Origin: Hyalella azteca
Taxonomy: Eukaryota > Arthropoda > Malacostraca > Amphipoda > Hyalellidae
Assembly (NCBI RefSeq): GCF_000764305.2
Contig: NW_025941719.1
Span: 62,001-126,000 of the forward strand
Length of the DNA: 64,000 bases
Reading direction: 5' to 3'
Positions 24,601 through 35,200 of the stretch are shown here, piece after piece. The notes under the pieces are model-generated. The model saw only the letters and a program-made list of their open reading frames with translations. It was not told the DNA's origin and made no database searches. The position numbers were made by a program, and so were the translations under genes. Numbering within the stretch: the stretch's first letter is position 1; every line of letters starts with the position of its first letter.

Positions 24601-26971
24601 TTGATCTCAGTGAGAACAATGGAAAAAAGCTCTTCTATAGAGAATATAAAACTATGCTCGAGCTCAGCGCTGTACAATGCGAGAACGCCCCATTATTTCG
24701 GCATGAAGAACACGTGTCGCCATTATTTCACTCTCATGTCAACAATACACAGCCTTTCTTCGTGCTAAAATTCATGAATAAAATATGAATAGCATTGAAT
24801 TTTTAATGACGCATGATCCTTGATGAAGTAAATATACAGAGAATGAGTCATGAAAGGCTTTCATGTCTACAGAAAAATTGGAGGCCCTGTCACAATGATA
24901 ACAAAATATTTTGTCACTGCCTCCCACGAAAGGATCTAGATGGATTCCTAGCTCGCACCTGCACTCGCCTCTCTCATCCATTATATAGAAGCCACACCAG
25001 CATGGGAAATGGCCGGAAGCAATTGTCCTAACACAGGGTAACAAGAAAAGTGCTCTACAAGAACTCTATTCGAGAAGTTGTCCAATAGGAGGCAGCCGAG
25101 AATGAAAAGAGCATTAGCTCGTCTGAAGGCCCTTACTGACGCTGCAAGAAAACCAAACCTTTACTGTAAGAAAATCCCTGCACTTGCAGCATGCTTTCTG
25201 TCAGACAAAACTAAACATTTTTTGGTAAGCTGTAAGAAAAGCACGACACTTGAAGCTTCTCTGCAAGAACGTCGCTGAACTTTTTATCGAACGTATCAGA
25301 AGTACTCTTATGACGACCCAGGCTTCTTGAGTGAAGGCATTCCCGGACAATAGAGTTCTTGTACAGACATTTATTTTACTTCTTATTGGTCTCCAAGCCT
25401 GAGTCGAGGTTGCTTTTTCTAAGTGAAGGAAATACGTTCTGTGTTCGCGAGTGCCTAGGGACGCATTATTTCCTTCGGCATTTGAATTCTCTTCATCATT
25501 TCAAGAGAATTTGTTTGTTATTCTTCCTGCATCGATAAACTCAATGAATAAAGTGTTATTTTCTAACATTTTCACGCCTATTACCTTTTATTGATTGATA
25601 TATTCCCAAGTATATATAAATCAAGTCATTTTGCTAAAGATCAGGTCATTTCGTCAAACAATTTATGGATTTGCCTCTATTCAGTATTAACAAAAATATT
25701 AATCGTGAACACAACTAATTTTGTTAAAGAAATTAATTACTAAAAACTCACAATTTATTTCAGCTCACGTTACAGTAGCTGAACTTTTACATTAGAGATT
25801 AAAAAATCCATGACGCTCGATGCGCACGTATTTCTTAAGGGTGAGCTAAAATTTACAATCATCATTTCTTTTCGGTAGTTATATGCTCATCGAGTTATTA
25901 CGTTTATTTCATTTGCCGTTTGCTGGTTGAAATTTTTTATTACAGTATAGAACACTTTAACTACTAGTTTTCTGACACCCAGCTCTATAACCAGTCTAAT
26001 AACCAGTCTTTCAACTAGTCTAAAAACCATGCTTTCAACTAGTCCAAAAAACAGTCATGCAGCCAGTATCTAAACTTTTCTTACAACCAGTCTTACAACC
26101 ACTCATGCAACCAGTATTAAAGACTGTCTCACAACTAGTCTTACAGCCAGTCTTACCTATAATAAAACCTGTCTTACGAAGAGTTCTGCAAACAAACATC
26201 CACAAATTTTTCACCCATTTGCTTGGCAGGCCAAATTTACTTTTGATCACAAGTCCTTGCTTGCCATTGAAATTCAATCGAAATATTTTCGTATCCAGAT
26301 AACACGTATAAGTCACGCCTTCAACTTTTATCAGAAGGAGATTTTCAATGAATTGTGTCAATTTTTCATGTCCATGTTATTTTTAATTTTATCGCACAGG
26401 TTAGATTTCAGTCACATCGTTTAATTTAGCAGAACGATTTAAATTTTCCTGGTGTAGTTTGCAGTAAATTTCAAACTGATGATGGATATGGTCTGAGAAG
26501 CAATAAAAAGGAGTGAATTCCATTGGCATTTTTAGCGTTTCTTCTTTATTACATAATTAGCATTTTATAATATAATTATAATGAATGTTTTACTATTTCT
26601 ATACAAAAACTACAGTGCCCGTGAAAAGCAGATTTGATCCTAAACACGAACACCAGAACGAACCATATCCTGATTATCTATTTAGCGTAAAAAATGTTTC
26701 TAGTGCATATAAAGTATCGGACTGTTTATCAGATATAAATGAATGAAGTCGTCTTCGAATTTGATCTCTCCGCACCATAGAGAAACAGCGAGTTGCTAAA
26801 TACTAGAATATAAGTAGCAAAATTGTACATCAACTGACCTGTAAATGGGTGTTCCAGCGTTATCCCTGTACCACAAGATGAGTACCGGCCTGTCATTGGT
26901 CAGTTGACTGGTGACGTCACACGGTAGCTTGGCCCGTTCATGGAGCGCTGCTGAGGCCGACGTGCGCACTG
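407..26971 (-). CDS. side-like: Sidestep-family Ig receptor, partial gene of four exons
   Basis: Side proteins are arthropod transmembrane immunoglobulin-superfamily proteins. Drosophila Sidestep is a target-derived attractant for motor axons and is bound by Beaten path on the growth cone. Four exons (26971-26839, 23588-23161, 8122-7991, 610-407) join in frame with phases 2, 1 and 1 into about 299 codons. Family marks in order are KLPCDV, ILWYRDNAGTPIY, FDAR, YRCRVDF, SPTKN, INFTVI, PPHPP, GPYNEG, CHVAGGRPLPTVRW, LTRDHLHS, LECQASN and LDMN. Counting from the first complete codon, Ig1 has Cys17, Trp33 and Cys167; Ig2 has Cys226, Trp239 and Cys278. Sequons are NFT, NET and NLT. The signal peptide is missing upstream; later Ig domains, membrane segment and tail are missing downstream beyond base 1. 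Family assignment is from remembered motifs and is firm; which Side paralog it is cannot be told. Confidence 0.9.
1021..1420. repeat. 20-bp minisatellite, about 20 copies
   Basis: Unit AACGGTAGCGTCGCAGTGTA repeats in exact 20-bp register with scattered substitutions (TCG/TAG/TTG, CGTC/CGTT). The last copy is more diverged. It reads as long open frames on the minus strand, but these are repeat peptides, not a gene. Confidence 0.95.
5962..6035. repeat. ATT/ATTT microsatellite
   Basis: Runs of TTATTATT with occasional TTTA interruptions. Confidence 0.9.
6873..7126. mobile_element. MITE with 26-bp terminal inverted repeats, Tc1/mariner type
   Basis: The left end TACAGGGTGCGGCGTGGG... at 6873-6898 and the reverse complement of the right end at 7101-7126 agree at 25 of 26 positions. 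The outermost TA on each side fits a duplicated TA target, as in Tc1/mariner elements. The 254-bp span is AT-rich in the left half, GC-rich in the right, and has no transposase frame, so it is non-autonomous. It lies in an intron of the side-like gene. Confidence 0.85.
7551..7978. repeat. Purine-rich GGGTAGAAGGTAG minisatellite beside a splice donor
   Basis: Degenerate repeats of GGGTAGAAGGTAG, almost entirely purine plus T on the plus strand. On the transcribed RNA it is pyrimidine-rich (CUACCUUCUACCC) and begins about a dozen bases after the donor at 7990. Confidence 0.9.
7991..8122 (-). CDS. side-like: side-like exon: start of Ig2
   Basis: This 132-bp exon (43 whole codons, phase 1 in and out) follows an acceptor CCCCGACAG and ends GGGGG|GTGAGA. 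It encodes the linker and first strands of Ig2: PPHPPEVYNETDQ, a glycine-rich stretch VGGGRGAGA, then GPYNEGQALQLYCHVAG. The PYNEG motif and the cysteine followed by an acidic or polar residue and GG are family hallmarks. The Gly-rich stretch is encoded by very GC-rich DNA, unlike the AT-rich surroundings. A purine-rich (plus strand) minisatellite begins only about a dozen bases beyond the donor. The NET triplet is a possible glycosylation site. Confidence 0.9.
8994..9031. repeat. Perfect 16-bp hairpin
   Basis: AGAATATACATTCTAT at 8994-9009 and its exact reverse complement at 9016-9031 are separated by a 6-base loop. Confidence 0.85.
10182..10852. repeat. 30-bp minisatellite, about 22 copies
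   Basis: Units contain AGTTTACGAGGGATGGAGGC followed by TACCGTGGCT. Because 30 is a multiple of 3, it reads as the decapeptide MEATVASLRG in one plus frame. A 4-bp deletion (GGCT) near 10697 shifts that frame, and there is no flanking gene structure, so I do not call it coding. Confidence 0.95.
11141..11403. repeat. 27-bp minisatellite, about 10 copies
   Basis: Units carry GCTGGACCTCGAGGCAGAGC then TCTTTAA, with XhoI-like CTCGAG and SacI-like GAGCTC motifs in most copies. The first two copies are diverged. Confidence 0.95.
12815..13050. repeat. 17-bp pyrimidine-rich minisatellite
   Basis: Unit CTCTGGTTCCCTCATCA (17 bp), with 16-bp copies lacking one G, about 14 copies. It stops abruptly at the single N at 13051. 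Confidence 0.95.
13051..13051. other. Single-base assembly ambiguity between two arrays
   Basis: One N separates the 17-bp array from the 33-bp array. This is likely an unresolved join, with unknown true length. Confidence 0.9.
13052..14266. repeat. 33-bp minisatellite, about 36 identical copies
   Basis: Units begin AGTGATGCCCTGGACAGAGG and continue CCGAGGGGAAGGA. I see no differences among the copies up to about 14266. The array is open in several frames on both strands (for example VMPWTEAEGKE on the plus strand) only because the unit is a multiple of 3 and lacks stops. Confidence 0.97.
14267..14618. repeat. Diverged tail of the 33-bp minisatellite
   Basis: About ten further copies with substitutions and small length changes (for example CATAGGCCGA, CTATAGGCCGAGAG). 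Divergence rises towards the right edge. Confidence 0.9.
14855..15095. repeat. Degenerate 33-bp repeat, about seven copies
   Basis: Copies share GGAGGAATTATGAGGAGCTG then CTCCACA and CTT. It is unrelated in sequence to the 33-bp array just upstream. Confidence 0.85.
16141..16551. repeat. 19-bp minisatellite, about 21 copies
   Basis: Unit TTCGTTGTTGTGAGTGGAG with single substitutions, strongly T and G on the plus strand. Confidence 0.95.
18883..19321. repeat. 13-bp minisatellite with 26-bp higher order, about 33 copies
   Basis: Units alternate between GATGCAGTGCTGT and GATGTACTGTTGT, giving a 26-bp superrepeat in places. The right side is more diverged. Minus-strand open frames here are His/Thr/Ser-rich repeat peptide. 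Confidence 0.93.
21611..22000. repeat. 39-bp minisatellite, about 10 copies
   Basis: Units carry CAGATCCTGCCACCAGAGCT, then GCAGAGTGGCGGTCACCCA. The copy near 21790-21840 is irregular, with a short duplication (GCTGCAGAACTGCAG) and an added GGCCAT. It is open in most frames on both strands because the unit is 13 codons. Confidence 0.95.
23161..23588 (-). CDS. side-like: side-like exon: rest of Ig1 with Ser/Pro-rich insertion
   Basis: This 428-bp exon (142 whole codons, phase 2 in, phase 1 out) follows an acceptor with eight T and CAG and ends A|GTAAGT. It carries FDARKTE, THWSDN, NQRAYF, then AQLELYPVEDRDQAVYRCRVDF, LLSPTKN and INFTVI. These are the remaining strands of Ig1, with the F-strand cysteine in YRC and a glycosylation sequon NFT. 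Between AYF and AQLEL, where Side proteins normally have a short loop, about 78 residues intervene, rich in Ser, Pro, Tyr and Gly with three YSP triplets. This makes the Ig1 cysteine spacing about 150 residues. The region is open throughout, and the one GT/AG pair I found inside it (23373 to 23267) would remove 107 bases and break the frame, so I read it as real coding sequence. Confidence 0.9.
23589..26838 (-). other. Intron of side-like gene (3,250 bp)
   Basis: Bounded by donor GTCAGT at 26838 and acceptor CAG ending at 23589. It is AT-rich with one degenerate repeat near 25975-26160. No other feature seen. Confidence 0.85.
25975..26160. repeat. Degenerate CAACCAGTCTTA-like repeat
   Basis: Many loosely spaced copies of CAACCAGTCTTA or CAACTAGTCTAA with substitutions and variable spacing. 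Confidence 0.7.
26839..26971 (-). CDS. side-like: side-like exon: start of Ig1
   Basis: This 133-bp exon has 43 whole codons, two leading bases (phase 1 entry) and two trailing bases (phase 2 exit). It follows a T-rich tract ending TTACAG and ends AG|GTCAGT. It encodes the first half of Ig1: a lead with HERAKL, the B-strand cysteine in KLPCDV, and the F/W-strand core ILWYRDN followed by GTPIY, the usual N-terminal signature of Side proteins. The split codon with the next exon gives Ser, so the join reads PIYS-FDAR. The acceptor is a tandem CAGCAG, so a second acceptor three bases downstream could remove one residue. The exon must be preceded by a signal-peptide exon ending in phase 1, which I cannot place with confidence. 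Confidence 0.88.
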
Positions 26972-29439
26972 CTGTAATGAAAAAATAATATATTGATAGT
27001 TTCTTAGTCATATATTATACTTTAAAACATATTTTGAGTACGTTTAATTCGTTTTTGTGCACCTTACTGACGCTGGAGTCCGTTCTCACGAAAGTTCATT
27101 CCATTTGGGTAATTAAATATCAGGAGTAACGTCCGTAGATTTATGCATGTGGACTCTGCAAAATCTAGAAATCAGAAAAACAGAATACCTTGACAAACAA
27201 CAATTTTTTTAAATGCAAATGAGCTCAAGTGGAAGCTCTAAGAAATATTTATATATATCATAAATATATGTGAGTGCAATACTTGTATATAACACAGCTG
27301 TTGTGTTACAGTATAATACCAGCCGTCGGTTGTTATTACCAGCAATAAAATCCTTACACCCAATCTTGCCGCGACCTCTAATCCCCAGCAGCCGGCGAGT
27401 CATAAAGTGGAGCAATAAATGCAGCGTTCAAAAGCCCTCGATGAAACGCTGGCAAAATTCTCTCGCAAAACAATGAAGCGTTCGCGTCTATGGACCGCCG
27501 TCTGCGGCTGCCATCTGTTGAGCTCTGCGGGCCAGCAGACGCTATAAGCCCTTCACCACCAAGACTAACTTAGGGTAAACGTGGCAATAAAATGCAATCG
27601 ACTGGATTAATTATATTTGTTGAGATACTTTTTAGCTACCTTAATATCATAACTATTTATTTGTTAAAATACTTCTCAGCTACCTTAATATATAACCATT
27701 TTCTGAATCACGAAACGATTTTTTCGCCTCAAATACTTTGAGGTAAAAGTATCTGAGAATATAAGAAACTTACTGAAGAATGAAAATTATTTGCTAGCTA
27801 TTTAGCGAAGAATTATTGCAATATAAGTTTTAGTGTTTGACAATTAAATACGCTGTGGCTGTGATTAAGCCCGCGCAGACGATCAAACTCAAAATAATCA
27901 AGCTATTATGATAAAGAATTTCCTATCCAGCTTGTTCTATACATGACAGTGAAATTCCTTCAAACAAAAGAAGAAGTTTAATGTGTAGTTTGGCGTATTT
28001 ATGCCACACATTTATGCGAAGTCCGTTGGGTGCCGCCTAGTTTTGTGCACTGTAATATCCCATTGAAAAATAAATTAATAATTTTAATGTAGCAATATTT
28101 AAATAAAATAAAAATACAATTATTATGACTATTATTTTTATTATTTTTATCATCAATATTTTATTTATTATAAATATTATTAGCATGTTATAATTACAAT
28201 AATATTCTTATATCAATAATAATAATAATGATTAGAATAATAATAGCGACAGAAATTAGCAACAATATTTGTCGATAAAACGTGGCCGTGTCGAATGATA
28301 AATAAACTACACTACACCATCGCACAACGTCATTATATGGAGCCATACTCTTAATACAAACATGACCTTATTTACACAGACTGGGCATGTATTTTAGTTC
28401 AAAGGTAGCCTTGCTTCTGTAAACCACAGCTTCGAGGTCGGTAAATTGTAGCTGCTGTTTTCAGACCAATCCTTGGAGTCCATAATGGCCATGTTGAGAA
28501 AAACTCTCCTGAAATATCTCCTCGGAAGCTGCGTACAACGCAGCAACAAACGCCATTACGCCGACGACATGCCGGAATTAGCAGCGTGCGACGTAAGAGA
28601 TCGTTGAGAGAACAGAAGCTTTAAGCTCGATGTCAGTAGTGAATTATTTCCTGTTGCTTTGCTGTCGCTAGGAAATATTTGAGGTCGAGTGCAGGTATAA
28701 AAGGTGCAGCAAGAGGCCATAACCACGTGTTGTTTTTTTCCGTGATGTGTTCGCTGGAAGACAAAGAACACTAATGACCTACGTAAATATGAGACATACC
28801 ATAACTATTGACAGAAAAGGGATAAAATTATAAGCACACGTGGATAAATTATTGGCTGGTAATTTTAATTCATAAGTTATACATCCTTATAAGTATAAAA
28901 AAATAACATTCACAAATATCGTGGCCTTTCGTACATCATTGACGACTCGTTAAAAGCTTTCTCAATTTTTCTTCGAGATTCTGAAATCAGTTAGTCGGTG
29001 GGCAATATTGATATCAATTATTACGAACACTCCGAGTCACTAACGTCATAATTAATGACAATTGTCTCGCTATATTAAGAGACTAACTGAACAGCTACGG
29101 TGGTCAGCAGTGATAGATGATTCGGTGATCACAATGATATCTCTAGAGATTCCATCGAACTAAAACGCTATCAATAACTCAAGAAAGTCTCGTCGACGAT
29201 AGACTGGCAATTATTATTTTTTTTTAAAGAATTTCTTAACCGTTCGAGCCCTTTAGACATAAAAATATGTTTTCAATGTTTCGATTATTAAACATCAAAG
29301 CCAAAATGTTGAATAACGCTATTTCATTCGTCAAATATTCGAATAGTTCAGTGGAGGCTCAGTTACTGAACGCTAGCGTGCCAGGAATAAATGTAGGTGG
29401 GATACGGGACGCAGGCAGGCGTTGAAATGGCAATAACAG

Positions 29440-29776
29440 GGCCCCGGTGTTCTGGACTCTAGAGTGCCAGGGCCACGGTGCTCTGGACTCTAGAGGGCCA
29501 GGGCCACGCTGCTCTGGACTCTAGAGTGCCAGGGCCACGCTGCTCTGGACTCTAGAGTGCCAGGGCCACGCTGCTCTGGACTCTAGAGTGCCGTGGTCAC
29601 GCTGCTCTGGACTCCAGAGTGCCGAGGCCACGCTGCTCTGGACTCTAGAGTGCCAGGGCCACGCTGCTCTGGACTCTAGAGTGCCAGGGCCACACTGCTC
29701 TGGACTCTAGAGTGCCAGGGCCACGGTGCTCTGGACTCTAGAGTGCCAGAGCACGTTGCTCTGGACTCTAGAGTGC
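29440..29776. repeat. 31-bp minisatellite, about 11 copies
   Basis: Units carry TCTGGACTCTAGAGTGCCAG then GGCCACGCTGC. Each unit has an XbaI-like TCTAGA. Confidence 0.95.
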
Positions 29777-31058
29777 CCTCATCTGTAACTGCCAGCCTCC
29801 AAAGCTCGCCCACGCCGTGAAATAGCCGCTCTAATAAAACTCTAACACGCCAGCACCTGATCAATGGCGCCCATTTTACATACCTCAACTATAGACTGCC
29901 CTGAAATGTGTTTACACCTGCGGAGCACGTCAGGATTTTATTTGTGAAGAAGACAATAAATAACTGACGATTAATCCTGGGGCAATCGGCAAGGATATGG
30001 ATATGTGGTCAGCTCCTAGTGATTTTACTGAGAGAAAAAATCGATATTCTTGCATTATGAGCGAAGAAAATAAATGAATAATCTACAAACAAGATTTATT
30101 TTATGTGTAAGTTAAATAAAAATTTCTAAAAATTAATGCTGAATACAATCATTTTAGAAACCGATAGGCAAAGTTAAGTGAAAGTTTAAGCGCATGTCTA
30201 AATTAATTTCAAAACATATTTACACGTGGTGCGAGCCCAACATCAGCGGAACATTTTTCCTGTGGCGGAAAATAGATCGCTAAAGTTCGTGTTTTTTGCG
30301 CTAACAAAAGGCTGATCTCACGTGGAAGCCTCGAGCAGTTTTGGATACCGAATGAGGCAGAAGAGAGTTAGAGGGAATTTATCTTCCGCTGTAGATATGC
30401 ACGAGTGGGAGTTTCCGTATCGAAGAGATGTCGATAGCGATTTTTGGGGATCAAAATCTTTACAACGAAAGTGCATCTATTTTGCAAGATTTTCTCTTGT
30501 GAAAAACTACGATAAATTTTAATGTAGCGCCAAACTCAAGAATGAGATAATGAGTTTTAATTTTTTCACTTATGCACAATAGTTCATCATAGTTGCACAA
30601 CAGTTGTTCGCTAGATTCAGGCTCAAATAACGGCGCAAAGTTCCGGGTCGAATAAATTCTTATCGTGAATATAAGTAAAAAATTGCAGAACTTAGGCTAA
30701 CGCAAACCTATGCAGAACAAAGTACGTACGTTTCCCTGAGATACGGAAACAAATCTATTTTCAGTTTATGCTGGCATTATGACATGATAAATTTAAATTT
30801 AATAAAAATTATAAATAGGCATTCGTGTTCATAAATAATTGTACTGTTGTCTAGATGTCTACGAGAAATATGATAAACAAACTATATTGATAATAGAATG
30901 GCACTAGCTCAGCGGGGAAGGGTGAGGTCTGAAGTGACGGACGGCGGGGGGGGGGGTAGACTATGGAGGGCAGGCGAGTTGGAGGGAACGCTAGCTTGAT
31001 GTTGTCCAAGTTCGCTTAGAGTGAGTACAGCGTCGGCTTTCAGCAGTAAAACTATAAC

Positions 31059-31173
31059 AGAAGTATAATAGTTATACTTCTAACAGAAGTATAACTATTA
31101 CTTCTAATAGTAATATTAGAAGTAATAGTTATACTGATAATAGTTATACTTCTAAAAGAAGTATAACTATTAT
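31059..31173. repeat. Cluster of three nested perfect inverted repeats
   Basis: Arms are 31059-31068 with 31072-31081 (10 bp), 31088-31108 with 31115-31135 (21 bp), and 31137-31153 with 31157-31173 (17 bp). All share the core GAAGTATAACTATTA or its complement, so they look like one motif copied in both orientations. Confidence 0.9.
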
Positions 31174-31667
31174 ATTGAAACAAATATTCAAGATGATGGA
31201 AGATGTGAAATGATTATTAAGACTGTAAAGTTACTTAGCCAAAATTTTCTTAAAATATTCAATGAGACTTTTCTGGTACATAAAGTATTAATTAGATAAT
31301 TTCAAAATTTTAAATTTGAACGGATAAATTTTAACAATTCGAGAACGGATACATCCTTCAGAGCTAAATTGAAGTTAGGATATAACTAGTCGGGTCACAG
31401 TATTGATGATAGCTCCTCTTTTGCGACTGATTGATAAATTAGTAATGATAAGGATACGTCAAAATAAATGTGACGCTTGGGTTTGATAGCATGGAAGTGC
31501 AATGCATGGAAGCCTCTGTTCTACGGGTGGAGAATTGGGTGTCTAGACATGCTCGAGTCTCCATCCATAATTGTTTATATTATATATCATGCAGAATAAG
31601 GAAATGTTGGCGATGTTTTCAATGATACGCGGAAATTTATGTATAAAATATTAGCGAGTTAATGGCG

Positions 31668-31898
31668 TACATAAAACAGAGAAGTGATATTGTTGAGATA
31701 TAATTGTACGTTGAACAGAGAAGTGATATTGTTGAGTTATAATTGTACGTTGAACAGAGAAGTGATATTGTTGAGTTATAATTGTACGTTGAACAGAGAA
31801 GTGATATTATTGAGTTATAATTGTACGTTGAACAGAGAAGTGATATTGTTGAGTTATAATAGAATTATAATATATTGATATATTGTTGAGTTATAATA
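31668..31898. repeat. 39-bp AT-rich tandem repeat, about five copies
   Basis: Units contain TTGAACAGAGAAGTGATATT followed by GTTGAGTTATAATTGTACG. The right edge decays into short TTGAGTTATAAT fragments. Confidence 0.93.
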
Positions 31899-34800
31899 TA
31901 AACTTATCGCCGCCTGAGTACAGCGCCCAACTAAAATCTAAGCCCGGCTCTCTCGTAGCGTTCGTAAAGAGGACATATCGGCCGCATACCTGCTCTCTTG
32001 CTGTAAATTCTTGCTCATGGTTTGTGTCGGCAGGGTTTATTTTCTGCTGTAAATGTTTTACTGGGTGTCCCTCACGTTGACTGGGTTCCCTTAGGACTCA
32101 GTTGAATAGAAAAATTACAACATTTTGATATACAAAACCTGTAGAAAAAAAAAAACTAGACCCCGATAAATAAAATTTCCACTTCACCGTCCGCAAAAAA
32201 AAAACCACAAGTTTTGCACCAACGTCCGGCTGCTCTTTCCTTACATCGCCAACGCTTCAATCCCTTCATTTTTCGGGACTCTTTTGCGGGCGTATGCTAT
32301 AGCGATGGACCAGCCATTCGCAGTCCAGCTCTGGCTGCAAGGGTCACGGCAATCCCATAAAGTGACTTTCCGATTCTTGCGAGCGCCATGCAAGCCATCT
32401 TTACGAACTTCCCTCGCGGCGCTTTCGGTTCCATGCATAAAAGGAAGGCTTGGTGTGCGTTGCGCGCGCAACTCAATTTCGACATTTCCACTCAAAATAA
32501 GAACGACCGCAGTGCTTTTGCATTATGAATTTCATGAATATTCTTGCGACTTTGTCATCGAGGAGAAATTTGGGAAAAATTTTGTGTATGAGTTTAAAGG
32601 AAATTATTTCAACACTGTTTCGGTAATTATGAAATAATTCAGAATAAACATTATTGGACAGTCATCAAATTTTTAAAGCGCTGGTGGATATGCATGAGCA
32701 AAAATTCACTGACCCGTAAATTCGAGAAAAAACAAATAAGGTGCTGAGTTAGGTATATATGAAACAAAATATGTTACAAATGCACTAGCTTTAAAAAATG
32801 AAAAAATTTCATGAGAACTAAAGAGAATCGAATTATTGGCTTAGTATCTCTTTTCCAAAGCAAAACTATTTTGCCGCAACCTGAATGGCTATCAGGTTCC
32901 ATCCATGAGTTTTTTCCAACTTAATGGAGATCATATATTCATTTCAGAATCAATTGTGACAAAAAATTTAATCGAATCCTAATGTAATGATCATTGCCGT
33001 TTAATATTTTGGTAATCAATCAAGCTTTAATCCTCCAGCGCTTCAGACAAGAAACGCGGAACAGAAAAATACATTCTTTTAAGACATACTTAACCTATAG
33101 CTGCAAAAATAAAGGTAAAATTTCTAAATATTTGTAACAGCTATTACCTTACGAGAAAATATTTAGACCAAATGTACGAATATTTATAAGTATTAGTTTT
33201 CCCAAATCCCCGTTAACATTTCCCACTCGATCTGGACATCGGCTCGCGGAATCAGGGCGGACGATTTGTTGGTTTCAGCGCACCGAACACGATCGACCAC
33301 CGGATCGGGGAGTCGGAAAAAAGAAATCCGACGATTTGGGCCAGATTTGTGGCGGCGTTGAGAGAGGGAACGATTGGAGGAGTAATCTAAAGCATCTAAA
33401 TGCAATGCAACAAACCGTACAGCAGCGCCCGGCTTCCCGAAAGTGGGGCCTTCAAACACGCGTGCCGCATTATTGCAACAAATAACATTAACAAGAAGAA
33501 AATAACGCACGTTTCCAGAATACAAATGAACGACACTCATTCCACGCTGCAATAAAGGCTTTATTCTACAGGGAAACTCTGCCTTCGAGGCGTGAAATAT
33601 TAGTGGTGTTTTTTCAACATGTTCAATCCATTGATGCGGTAACTATATATGTATTTGGATAAATGAACCTTGATATATTATATTAAACTTATTTCTATGC
33701 ATCATTATTTCCTCTCACTAGATTATAATTTTAATTCATAATCAGAACACTACTAACATACCGGTTATAAGTTATCTCAACCATCCATTAGACTATGTTA
33801 ATAATTCACTGGATTGATGCTTCTAAGATGCACTGCCCGACGTGTAAATGAACCATCAGGAACGCTCGTGTTTGCATTGCCACGAAGGCTGACACGAGCG
33901 TCGTCTCATCCTCCGCAAACGCTTCCACGGAACACACCAGGTATCTGATGTTGAAATAACGTTGATCAAGCGTTGATTTCAACGATCTCAGCTCGTAATA
34001 ATAACGTTGCTACAGCGTCATTTGCTTGGAGGGAAACGTTATGCTGTGGGAGATTCACTGGAGTAGCAGTTGAGGAGGAGAATGCATGGAAACACAACAA
34101 TCAAAACATAATTAGTGTGCCGATAATTTAATACAAATTTCATTCGAAAAATGTTTCAGACAAATAATGATGGGTCAATCAAAAATAATGTGTCAAATAA
34201 AATATGGTATTGGCTCACATTAAGTCTGACAATTACCAAGTTACCCAGTTTTAAATACTAAATTTATTACATGAATAGAATTTAGTGGAAAATTCTATCT
34301 AAGAGCAATTGCATTGTGTAAATGTTCGATCTTGCAATAATGTTCAGACACTATCAGGCTAATGAGCTTGATGACATGAGCTTGTTTAAACGCAATAAAG
34401 ATATAAAATCACCTCATCACACACACCCGCTGAAGCTGGAAAACAATGTTAGGTTTGATTTAAACGACGATACCGGGAGATGACCTCACGACAATGAGAC
34501 ACACGAGAACCTCCAGCATTAATAGCATCGTGTCTATACTTATCAGAACATTAATCTGGATGAAATAAAATCCTCAGAGAGGGACTCGCACGTCAAAGAA
34601 AAGTACAGAAGGTACGCAGAGTACGATAAAGAAATGCTAAACGGGATATCGTTAACAATATATACAGTACATGCAGAAGTGGTAGAGGGAGTGAGGGACC
34701 ATATGTAAGCAGCATTAGTTAAGCACCGAGGTACAGTGAGTTGAATACAACAAACATATAGAGGCAAGATAATCAAGAAAAATGCATGCATGTACTAAAG

Positions 34801-34934
34801 TTAGGTTATATGGTAAAAATATAAGGTACAAAATGTGAATAAATCACACAATTAAACAGGCAACAGACATGCGCTCCAGCAAAGTAAGCTGGCCGAATGC
34901 AAGATAAATGTGTGATAGGCAAGCACCCGTGACA

Positions 34935-35200
34935 ACGAAGTCAGGCAAACGGAAAAAAAACTAAGTCAAGGCGAGCAGGCAAATGGCGAGTTCCTAGGCA
35001 AGAAAGGCAGACAAACGGCAAGCGCCAAGGCAAGGAGAGCAGGCAAATTGCGAACACCGAGGCAAGAAGAGCTGGCAATTGGCGAGCACGAAGGCAAGTA
35101 AGGCAGGCAAACGACGAGCACCAAGGCAAGTAAGGTAGGCAAACGGCAAGCACAAAGATAAGTAGGGCAGGCAAAAATCAAGGTAAGACAAACGGGAAAA
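34935..35200. repeat. Degenerate 32-bp repeat, about eight copies
   Basis: Copies share CAAGGCAAG, AGGCAGGCAAACGGCGAGCA and small variations. Period is about 32 bp. Confidence 0.85.

Noticed and set aside
30901..30960. tRNA-like A box (TAGCTCAGCGGGG)
   Set aside because: No B box or acceptor-stem pairing follows within tRNA distance; a G run follows instead.
33193..33552. 119-codon minus-strand frame outside repeats
   Set aside because: No recognisable domain, splice context or composition that distinguishes it from chance.
34543..34791. Minus-strand hydrophobic start (MHAFFLIILPLYVCC) as the signal-peptide exon
   Set aside because: No good phase-1 donor follows.
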